Below, piece by piece: positions 1 to 6,640 of a DNA stretch of 19,537 nt. Positions within the stretch are counted from its first letter, which is position 1, and each line of letters starts with the position of its first letter. The DNA comes from Myxococcota bacterium (lineage in GTDB: Bacteria > Myxococcota_C > UBA6777), in contig JAKLKB010000130.1 of the NCBI GenBank assembly GCA_023150835.1, positions 1 to 19,537 of the forward strand. The letters are read 5' to 3'. The notes under the pieces were generated by a model. It was not told the DNA's origin. It saw only the letters and a list, made by a program, of their open reading frames with translations, and searched no databases. Both the position numbers and the translations under genes were made by a program.

Positions 1-1847
1 GAGGCTTCTTGAGCGGAGGGTTGGGGAGAACAAGGGATATCGCGATCAGGGAGAAGAACAACGGAAGTTGCGGCGTCGGTGGTCGAGATATCTTTTTCTG
101 AGGGGGGGGACAGATTGGGGGAGGTAATGGAGGGAGGCAACGAAAGAGGCGCGGGGCTGTGGGGAGAAGAGAGCGGAGCGAGGTTGTGGGACGAAGAGGG
201 GGGTTGCGGCGACATCATCTCAAGAAACGAGGGGGCAGGCATCGGAACAGTAGGAGGTGCAGGGAGCCTAGACAAGGGGCTTTGAGAGAGAGGGGGTGGC
301 GAAGCAAGGCCGGGAAAAGGCAGCGCGTTTGGAGAAGAAGGCGCAAGGGCTTGTGGCAAGGGCGAGGGGACACCTGCCAAAGAAGTCTCGCTGCTGCGAG
401 GTAAAAAGGGAGATGGCAGGCCAGATATCGAGCGTTCGGGATGTTGTGAAGTCGCGGATGGACGGGAAAGATTGGCGTTTAACGGAGGAAGGGAGCCTTG
501 GACATTTGGATAGGAGGTTGAGGAGGGTGCGGTTTGAGGAGGCCAGCTTTGGGCGGACTTTCCGGCAGCTTGGGAATCTTCGACGAGTTCGGAAGTGGTG
601 GTTGAGATGCTTTTACTGCCCACAAAAGAGCCTGTGTTGGCGGTTTCGTCGCGCCTTTCTTGGTGGGGGTCTTTTTCGCAAGGTTCTTGTGGGGGTTGTT
701 TTGCTCGATGTATCGAGCGTTCGACAAAAGGAGAAGAAGCAGCAAGACTCTCTCGTTCTCGGGGGTTGGAGCGTTGCTGAAGGAAACGCTGTGGATCAGA
801 AAGAACAGCAGAGACATCACCATCCATATCAAGAGTTGTGGTGTCCTCTTCGGGGCGATCATCGTAAGTCGATTCGAGTTCGTCCTTTTGGGGGCGAAAG
901 GCGGCGCGCAGGGATTCATAGATCTGCCAAGCGGAAGCAAAACGCTGCGAAGGATCTTTGGCGAGGGCTTTGGCAAGCAAGGCTTCTAACGCTGGATTGG
1001 GCGGAAGATCGGGGCGGATATCGGAAAGGCGGGGAGGCGTGTGGGTAATGTGACCGAGCATTACTTCGGTGGGTGTTTTGCCTTGAAAGGGAGTGCGGCC
1101 TGAGACGGCCTCAAAAAGGATCACCCCAACAGAGTACAGATCCGAGCGTGGAGTGATCTGTGACAAGTCACCACGGGCTTGTTCGGGAGACATATAGGTG
1201 GGCGAGCCGTAGACTTCGCCGTCGACGGTGAACTCGGAGGGGATACCGGTTTGGGCGATGCGTGCGATGCCAAAGTCGAGGATCTTGAGGACTTCACGGC
1301 CACGACGTTGAAGTAGAAAGAGGTTTTCAGGTTTGAGATCGCGGTGGACGATATCTTTTTCGTGGGCTTCTTCGAGAGCGCCGCAAAGCTGTTCAAACAG
1401 GTTGAGGATGCGTGCGGGTGGAAGGGCCTCGCCGCCGCGAATGACTTGCTTGAGGGTTTTGCCTTCAAGGTACTCCATCACAAGGTAAAAGCCGAAGCCA
1501 TCGAACCAACCAAAGTCTGTTTCGCGGATGATGTTTTCGTGGTCCAAAGAAGCGATCACACGGGCTTCTCGGCGAAAGCGCTCGACGACTTCTTGGTCAG
1601 CAGCAAACTGTGGATGGAGGAACTTGATGGCGTAGGGTTTTCCGAGGTTAACGTGTTCAGCGAGATAGACGACCCCCATCCCTCCCGAGCCGATACGCTT
1701 GACAAGACGGAGGTTTCCGACTTGGCGTCCGACCAGCGGATCAGACGAGCGATTTTGGGATATCTCATTCAACTGCGCGCCACACTGCAAGCAAAACTTT
1801 GCAGCGGGCGGATTGGCGTGGCGGCACTTGGGGCAGGCGATCTCCAT
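1..1847 (-). CDS. Zinc-ribbon Ser/Thr protein kinase, partial (C-terminus beyond left edge)
   Basis: Eukaryotic-type (Hanks/PknB family) Ser/Thr kinase, probably cytosolic over the visible part. At least 615 codons stay open from the ATG at 1847 to the window edge. Residues 5-22 form a zinc ribbon with paired Cys (C5, C8, C19, C22). The kinase domain spans about 45-315: glycine loop GSGGMG (53-58), catalytic Lys K75 in AIKF, Glu E94, HRD at 168-170 with N175, DFG at 191-193, and SPE at 220-222 in place of APE. All catalytic residues are present, so it should be active. From about 320 the chain is a low-complexity Pro/Ser-rich tail with no recognisable domain; a membrane helix or sensor may lie beyond the edge. 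The ribosome site is weak (GAGAAA, GCGAG upstream), but the start fits the usual beginning of such zinc ribbons. It follows the esterase gene after 20 nt, so co-transcription is likely. Substrate unknown. Confidence 0.93.
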   Translation of the reverse strand, partial: MEIACPKCRHANPPAAKFCLQCGAQLNEISQNRSSDPLVGRQVGNLRLVKRIGSGGMGVVYLAEHVNLGKPYAIKFLHPQFAADQEVVERFRREARVIASLDHENIIRETDFGWFDGFGFYLVMEYLEGKTLKQVIRGGEALPPARILNLFEQLCGALEEAHEKDIVHRDLKPENLFLLQRRGREVLKILDFGIARIAQTGIPSEFTVDGEVYGSPTYMSPEQARGDLSQITPRSDLYSVGVILFEAVSGRTPFQGKTPTEVMLGHITHTPPRLSDIRPDLPPNPALEALLAKALAKDPSQRFASAWQIYESLRAAFRPQKDELESTYDDRPEEDTTTLDMDGDVSAVLSDPQRFLQQRSNPRERESLAASSPFVERSIHRAKQPPQEPCEKDPHQERRDETANTGSFVGSKSISTTTSELVEDSQAAGKSAQSWPPQTAPSSTSYPNVQGSLPPLNANLSRPSATSQHPERSISGLPSPFLPRSSETSLAGVPSPLPQALAPSSPNALPFPGLASPPPLSQSPLSRLPAPPTVPMPAPSFLEMMSPQPPSSSHNLAPLSSPHSPAPLSLPPSITSPNLSPPSEKDISTTDAATSVVLLPDRDIPCSPQPSAQEA

Positions 1848-1867
1848 GCTTTGCTCGCTATTTCTCG

Positions 1868-3862
1868 TTATTTTGTCGCAGGGATGGGGAGTTTGTAGAT
1901 GCGCGTTTCAGGTTTGCGGATGCGGTCGCCATAGCGCTTTTCGACTTCGCTCACCACCTCAAAAAAGGCAGATTCCATTTGGGGTCCATCGGAACCCGAA
2001 AAGCCTTTGTTGTCAACATAGAAAGAGCCTTTGTGGCAGGCTTCAGCCTTTTCGGAGCGCAGGCGCTTGGGATTTTCGGGATCAGGATAAATGCGCTCAC
2101 AAGAACCATGCACACTGACGCCGATCATCTTGGTGAGTTGACCTTCTTTCATCAAGCCCGCACCAACGGCCAAGAGAGAGGCCATGCCGGGTCCATCCAT
2201 CCCGTAGCCGTGTCCAAAGTAGATTACAGGATAGCGCTTGTTGGGTTCGGCATGAAAGCCGGGAGGCAACACGACAGAGTAGATATTTTGGCGTTTGAGG
2301 GCTTTGGATTCATAGAAGAAGTGTTGGACATCGCCTTCTTTTTTCTCTTTGTCAAAGTCGATGCGGTTGGTATCGGGATCGGGGAGATGGTGGGAGACGT
2401 AGCTAAAGAAGGCCAAGACGCGGTTGATCATCCCGTCGACGCCGTGGATGTGGTCGCCGTCGCCTGCGGCGATCTTTTCGGGAGAAGCGTTGGGATCGCC
2501 GTATTGAATATAGAGGTGTTGGCCTTTGGTGGACCAGTCGACTTTGTTGGCATCAAAAGGCCCCTTGGCATCGGGCATAAGCGAGACAAAGCGTTCGTGC
2601 AAGACAGCCAAGCGCAGATCGCTGGTTTTTGCGCGGATGGCTCCGAGAAGGTTCATTCCTGTGACGTGGAAGTTGAACAGATCGCGGATACCGCCGTCGA
2701 TGTAGACGTTCAAGCGCGCAAGCTGATCGGGAGTCATCTTGCCCACCAAGGTATGCGGATCGTGGGCCATAAAATTCTCAAAGCCCCGTGTCATCGTAAA
2801 CTTGCCGTCGCCTTCGCCGAAGTCTTTGGTGTTCGGGACACCGTCGAGGCCGTTGTCTTGGAAGGGTTCTCCTTCGTCGCGGGTCATATTGCCTTGTGTG
2901 CCTTTGGGGTTGGTGATGGGGTGATAGTTGTCTTTGTTGGGATCGTCGCCGCCAACGCCTTTTTGACCGACAGGGACACAACCGCCTTTTCCATCTTCGC
3001 GGTCATCGGGGCATCCGTCTGTTCCGACATCTTCGTAAGGCTCATAAGGCGTCAGGATGATCGGTTCGCCGTAATCGCGCTTGCCGTTGCCGTTGATATC
3101 GACAGCGAGGATGATCTCGGTGGATGCGGTGTGCTCTTCGGGTTTGTCTGCCCGATAAGTTCCGCTGCGCTCGCTGGTTCCGTCGCAAAAGGTGATCACA
3201 TCGTATTTTCCGTCGGGGTTGTAGACGTGGTGGCGGAAGTTTTTGAGGCGGATGGGGTTGTTGCAACGGTCGGGTTGATCGCGCCAATTGTTGGGGATAC
3301 CGGGCGGATAATAGGTGCTTTCGGGATTTTGGTAGGAAGGATTACCGAGCGCAAAGATCAGATCTTGGACAACGCGGATCATCGCGTTTCGGTTCCAGTT
3401 TCCGCCTGCGTCGTCGTAGTACCAGTTGTTAAAATCGGAGACGATCTCGAAAGGAAACCGCGCTTTGGGGAGAGATTGGTTGCAATACGCAGAGGCTTCG
3501 TTGATCGTGCCGGCCTTTGCGGCCTCTTGGATCTTGTTGAGATCACAGAAACCATTGCCGAGCATGGATTGAATAAAATGCAACAGGTAGGTGTGATCGT
3601 TGGGGCCGCCCAACGTGCCGATGATGTCGAACTTGTCATGGTTGCGAAGTCCGACCATCGCGGCCATCCCTCCGCCCATCGAGATCCCCGCGATTATCCG
3701 ATAATTCCAACGGCGCTCGATGGTTTGGCCTTGGACGATCGGAGGATCTTTTTTGGGATCGTCTTTCTTTGGATCTTCGGGCGTTGTACACGCCAATCCC
3801 GCCACCACCACGAACCCAAACACCCACAAACCAACCCATACCCATCCAGATCTGATTCTCAC
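1868..3862 (-). CDS. Lipoprotein esterase of the alpha/beta-hydrolase fold, apparently circularly permuted
   Basis: Secreted lipoprotein of 664 aa, related to the putative-esterase family (esterase D, feruloyl esterase type); substrate unknown. The signal peptide has a basic start, a hydrophobic core at 7-23 and a lipobox AGLAC with C25, followed by a Lys/Asp/Pro linker. The nucleophile elbow GISMGGG lies at 59-65 (Ser61), only about 35 residues after the lipid Cys. Asp/Gly-rich motifs (DINGNGKRDYGEP at 255-267, then 274-287 and 329-355) look like calcium sites. A likely catalytic His is in DGDHIHG (468-474). Residues 528-664 hold what normally opens the fold: LPPGF (532-536), YPVIYFGHGYG (544-554), SFYVDN (613-618) and EKRYGDR (641-647), which usually directly precede the elbow. 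GTG at 3862 is chosen because GGAG lies 7 nt upstream and the signal peptide then has normal length; in-frame ATGs at 3883 and 3997 lack a good ribosome site. The kinase gene follows after 20 nt. Confidence 0.85.
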   Translation of the reverse strand: MRIRSGWVWVGLWVFGFVVVAGLACTTPEDPKKDDPKKDPPIVQGQTIERRWNYRIIAGISMGGGMAAMVGLRNHDKFDIIGTLGGPNDHTYLLHFIQSMLGNGFCDLNKIQEAAKAGTINEASAYCNQSLPKARFPFEIVSDFNNWYYDDAGGNWNRNAMIRVVQDLIFALGNPSYQNPESTYYPPGIPNNWRDQPDRCNNPIRLKNFRHHVYNPDGKYDVITFCDGTSERSGTYRADKPEEHTASTEIILAVDINGNGKRDYGEPIILTPYEPYEDVGTDGCPDDREDGKGGCVPVGQKGVGGDDPNKDNYHPITNPKGTQGNMTRDEGEPFQDNGLDGVPNTKDFGEGDGKFTMTRGFENFMAHDPHTLVGKMTPDQLARLNVYIDGGIRDLFNFHVTGMNLLGAIRAKTSDLRLAVLHERFVSLMPDAKGPFDANKVDWSTKGQHLYIQYGDPNASPEKIAAGDGDHIHGVDGMINRVLAFFSYVSHHLPDPDTNRIDFDKEKKEGDVQHFFYESKALKRQNIYSVVLPPGFHAEPNKRYPVIYFGHGYGMDGPGMASLLAVGAGLMKEGQLTKMIGVSVHGSCERIYPDPENPKRLRSEKAEACHKGSFYVDNKGFSGSDGPQMESAFFEVVSEVEKRYGDRIRKPETRIYKLPIPATK

Positions 3863-3869
3863 GACACCA

Positions 3870-3873
3870 CTCC
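3870..3873 (-). promoter_or_regulatory. Ribosome binding site deciding the GTG start of the esterase
   Basis: GGAG on the minus strand, 7 nt before the GTG at 3862. It is the only good Shine-Dalgarno match near the candidate starts, and translation from this GTG gives a compact lipoprotein signal peptide (MRIRSGWVWV...). Confidence 0.55.
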
Positions 3874-4371
3874 ATGCAGCCATGCGCAAAAACGGGGCCT
3901 GACAATACGCCAACAGAGCGCAGAGCGCGCCCCCCTTGACTTTCTGATGCGGAAGATGGAAACACCCAAAGCATCGCCACCACCCCATCCGATCCATGCG
4001 CCGTCCACACTAAACCCATTACAAAAAACATGCAAGCCATCACCACCACCGAAAGAAAAAAGCCAACCTGCTCTCGCTGTGCTTTTTGACCGCTCCATCG
4101 GCCCCAATGCCCCCGAAACAGTGCCAAAGAACATCCCCCGCTCCAGAGTCCGACCAGCGCCAATCAAGGACGAAACAACAAGACAGCAGACTGCTCAAGG
4201 GTCAAGGGATGCCGAGAAAGCGCGTGCGATAAGCATCCTTGCGGTCGTCGAACCTTGTCGCGCCCTTGCCTTGGACGCGCAACAAAAAGCATTGTACAGA
4301 TGCGTATCGGCTGGCAACGCCCCTCAAGCAGGCGCAGCAGACCGAAGATTCAGACAACAAGAAGACTTGTC
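3874..4371. other. Divergent intergenic spacer without a convincing gene
   Basis: Most of the 678-nt gap between two divergently transcribed lipoprotein hydrolase genes. Short open frames exist on the minus strand (to 4163 and 4167), but they begin with TTG, lack ribosome sites and match no family I recognise; one encodes a hydrophobic stretch around 4010-4100. The plus strand is rich in Pro, Thr and Lys codons without a credible start. The stretch probably holds the esterase-kinase operon promoter and untranslated leader, but I cannot place a clear minus-strand promoter. Confidence 0.5.
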
Positions 4372-4400
4372 TTGACACAAATCTCGGGGAATACGATATC
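4372..4400 (+). promoter_or_regulatory. Candidate sigma-70-type promoter for the lipase-like gene
   Basis: A perfect TTGACA hexamer at 4372-4377 is followed after 17 nt by GATATC (4395-4400), which matches TATAAT at only three positions. The -35 box is good and the -10 box poor. Transcription from here would give a leader of roughly 130 nt that contains the palindromic repeat at 4454-4475. Confidence 0.25.
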
Positions 4401-4435
4401 CGTGAGAAGTGTACACGAAGGGTAGATGCGACCGT

Positions 4436-4514
4436 TGTAAACGCCCGGTGATTGGGCAGCCCCCTGTGGCTGCCCCTACCTTTTTCGATCACACCCCCTG
4501 CGGATTTCGCACAA
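4436..4514 (+). repeat. REP-like palindromic repeat, copy A
   Basis: Imperfect repeat of about 79 nt, similar over its whole length to 6541-6619. The core is a hairpin with stem GGGCAGCC (4454-4461) and GGCTGCCC (4468-4475) around a 6-nt loop. Both copies start TGTA-ACGCCC (one base differs) and continue CCCCTAC after the stem, with a similar CGGAT-TCG-ACAA tail. In this copy the stem is followed by CTACC and five T, so it could also weaken transcription in the plus direction. It lies in the presumed leader of the lipase-like gene. Confidence 0.7.
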
Positions 4515-4529
4515 TCGGAGAAGAGCAGC

Positions 4530-4533
4530 GGAG
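4530..4533 (+). promoter_or_regulatory. Ribosome binding site deciding the GTG start of the lipase-like gene
   Basis: GGAG lies 7 nt before the GTG at 4541. The open frame extends upstream to an ATG at 4409, but that extension has no ribosome site, covers the palindromic repeat and would bury the signal peptide, so the GTG is preferred. Confidence 0.6.
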
Positions 4534-4540
4534 AGCATCG

Positions 4541-6520
4541 GTGATAAAGCGTAGGAATCTGTTTTTTGGGATGTTTGGTTTGACTTGGTTTGTCCTGTAC
4601 GCGGCATCGTTGGCGGGTTGTCCAGCGGCTCCGCAGGGCGGGGATGGTGGGCCACAAGAACAAGATCCGCCGCAGCGTTCGCCTCTGCGTGCGATCTTTC
4701 AGCTTGATCCGAGCGCCCCAAAGATGCCGTTTCCTTGCGATATCTTGACCCAAGAAGACCCCAAGACTCCCACAGGACGGCGAATATCGCTGAAAGAGGG
4801 CAAAAACAACGGACTGATCGACGAAGGTCTGACCTTGTTTGGGGATATCTATGTCAAGATGCTCAATCAACTGGATGGATGGTCTGCAGCAGGCTCGATC
4901 TGGGTGCCGCTTGAAGGCGAGATCCGACAAGATAACCTGCCAAGTTTTTTGAGTGAAACCCCGAAAGACGCGCCTGTTGTGGTGATGGATATGGATCCCG
5001 CGTCCCCCGATCAACACAAACGTATCCCTATCTCGGTGTCTTTGCTGACTTTTTCGGACGCCAAACAAGGCCACCCACATATCCTCAAGATCCAACCCTT
5101 GTTTCCGCTTCGCCCGCACACACGCTATCTTGTCGCGCTGACCGCGTCGCTCCAAGACAAACAAAACAGGTCGCTCGCTGCATCCGAAGACTTTCTTTAC
5201 ATGAGCGGCCAAAAAACCATCCCAGCCGAACATCCAGCGAAAGCGCGGATCGAAGAAGCGAAACTCCGCCTCCAAGAGCCACTTGCGACATTAGAAAAAG
5301 AAGGGATCGCCAAATCATCCCTGAGTTTGGCCTTTTTGGTGACCACAGGCAGCGGTCCCAAAGACCTCCTCGCTGCGCGTGATACGATCCTCAAAGAAAA
5401 TAAACTCGACTACACCTTCGATCCTGACAAAGACGGAAAGCCCAATCTGTACAACAATCCGCTGGAGGTTCCCAACGTTCCCGCCAAGACTCGAACCGAC
5501 GATATCCTTGCGATCTTGAAAGGAACCTTTGAGGCCCCCGAGTTTCGCAACACCAAAGGGGAATGGGAAGTCGAGGCAGGACGCCCCAAACTCCAAGGTT
5601 GGCTCGCGATCCCATTCCTCTTGATCTTGCCCAAAGCCATCGCCCAAGGTCCCGTCCCGATCGCCGTTGTCCAACACGGGCTTTCTTCCTACAAAGAAAA
5701 TATGGTGAAGATCGCGCATACCTTTACGACACGAGGCGTAGCCGTCATCGCCATCGACACCGTGGCACACGGAGAACGCAGCAAAACCCCCGCACAAGCC
5801 GGCCTCGAATACATGGCTTTCACTTCGGGACTGCGCTTTCTCGACAACTTTCGCCAAAGCGCGATCGAACACGTCCAACTCGACCGACTGGTCGCTTCTT
5901 TTGAAAAGCTCGACCTCTACCCACTCGGCCAGCCCGATGGAAAGCCCGACTTTTTACTCACAGGTCGCGCTTATCTCGGCCACTCTTTGGGCGGGATCAT
6001 CGGCGGTTTGCTTTGGGGTCTTCGACCCGAAACCACGATGGTGATCGCCGCAAGCGGTGGTCGGTTTGAAGATCTCATGGGCGGGATCTTGGGCAACGTG
6101 CTTCCAAAAGGAAACGAGTCACTGATCCTTCAAACCACCGCCGTGATCCAGCAATTTTTGGATCGCGCCGATCCGATCAATAGCCTCGCTTGGTCACAAC
6201 GCGACACCCCGACGCTTTGGGAGAAACGACAGATCCTGATGCAGCAAGCGATGAAAGATGAAACTATGCCTGCCGCTGCCACATGGTCGATGGCAAGGGT
6301 CTTTTCTCTACCACAGATCGCCCCCATCCTCCAAGCCGTCAACGGTCTCGATCCGAACGCCACCACCCAACGCGGCCTCACGCAGTTCCCAGACGCCCTG
6401 CACAACTACATCCTCGACGAAGAATACTCCCCCTTAACCCTCCAAGCCCAAGCCCAAGCCGCCCACTTCCTCGTCTCCGCTCTCAAACACGGAAAAGCCG
6501 AAGTCAAATCCACCCCATAA
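4541..6520 (+). CDS. Lipase/esterase-like lipoprotein (alpha/beta hydrolase, bacterial virulence-factor lipase type)
   Basis: Exported lipoprotein of 659 aa, probably an ester hydrolase at the cell envelope. The signal peptide begins VIKRRN (GTG start), has a hydrophobic core at 8-24 and a clear lipobox LAGC with C27, then a Gly/Pro/Gln linker. Residues about 48-220 (KMPFPCDIL at 61-69) resemble the beta-rich N-terminal domain of bacterial virulence-factor lipases. The hydrolase domain has the normal order: VVQHG (376-380, oxyanion His-Gly), AIDTVAHGER (404-413), nucleophile elbow GHSLGG (480-485, Ser482), a likely acid Asp in DRADP (541-545) and a likely catalytic His in DALHNYI (618-624). 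Copies of one palindromic repeat lie on both sides. It is divergent from the esterase operon and convergent with dihydroorotase. The natural substrate cannot be read from the sequence. Confidence 0.85.
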   Translation: MIKRRNLFFGMFGLTWFVLYAASLAGCPAAPQGGDGGPQEQDPPQRSPLRAIFQLDPSAPKMPFPCDILTQEDPKTPTGRRISLKEGKNNGLIDEGLTLFGDIYVKMLNQLDGWSAAGSIWVPLEGEIRQDNLPSFLSETPKDAPVVVMDMDPASPDQHKRIPISVSLLTFSDAKQGHPHILKIQPLFPLRPHTRYLVALTASLQDKQNRSLAASEDFLYMSGQKTIPAEHPAKARIEEAKLRLQEPLATLEKEGIAKSSLSLAFLVTTGSGPKDLLAARDTILKENKLDYTFDPDKDGKPNLYNNPLEVPNVPAKTRTDDILAILKGTFEAPEFRNTKGEWEVEAGRPKLQGWLAIPFLLILPKAIAQGPVPIAVVQHGLSSYKENMVKIAHTFTTRGVAVIAIDTVAHGERSKTPAQAGLEYMAFTSGLRFLDNFRQSAIEHVQLDRLVASFEKLDLYPLGQPDGKPDFLLTGRAYLGHSLGGIIGGLLWGLRPETTMVIAASGGRFEDLMGGILGNVLPKGNESLILQTTAVIQQFLDRADPINSLAWSQRDTPTLWEKRQILMQQAMKDETMPAAATWSMARVFSLPQIAPILQAVNGLDPNATTQRGLTQFPDALHNYILDEEYSPLTLQAQAQAAHFLVSALKHGKAEVKSTP

Positions 6521-6540
6521 TTACGATACACGAGAGAAGC

Positions 6541-6619
6541 TGTAGACGCCCTGTGCTTGGGCAGCCACGTAGGGCTGCCCCTACATATTGGCGCACACCG
6601 TAGGCGGATCTCGTACAAG
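6541..6619 (+). repeat. REP-like palindromic repeat, copy B
   Basis: Second copy of the repeat at 4436-4514, in the 120-nt gap between the convergent lipase-like and dihydroorotase genes. Stem GGGCAGCC (6559-6566) and GGCTGCCC (6573-6580) is identical to copy A, while the 6-nt loop is ACGTAG instead of CCCTGT. A conserved stem with a free loop suggests selection for the hairpin or a mobile palindrome. No T-tract follows, so it is not a classical terminator, though it may protect 3' ends of both converging messages. Confidence 0.7.
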
Positions 6620-6640
6620 CCTCCCCCTCGTTTGCTGCGA

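Noticed and set aside
479-976. A 165-codon Leu/Pro-rich minus-strand frame with a membrane-like segment
   Set aside because: It is out of frame with the kinase reading, which stays open through this region and explains it.
3636-4167. Minus-strand frames (175 and 102 codons) with a hydrophobic stretch in the divergent spacer
   Set aside because: Both begin at TTG without a ribosome site, overlap the esterase start, and resemble no known small membrane protein.
1799-4375. An 858-codon open frame on the plus strand opposite the permuted esterase
   Set aside because: It is antisense to a gene with signal peptide and clear motifs, its translation matches no family, and codon bias in this genome keeps antisense frames open.
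4202-5275. A 357-codon minus-strand frame opposite the lipase-like gene
   Set aside because: Basic, low-information translation, no ribosome site, fully antisense to a gene with conserved hydrolase motifs.
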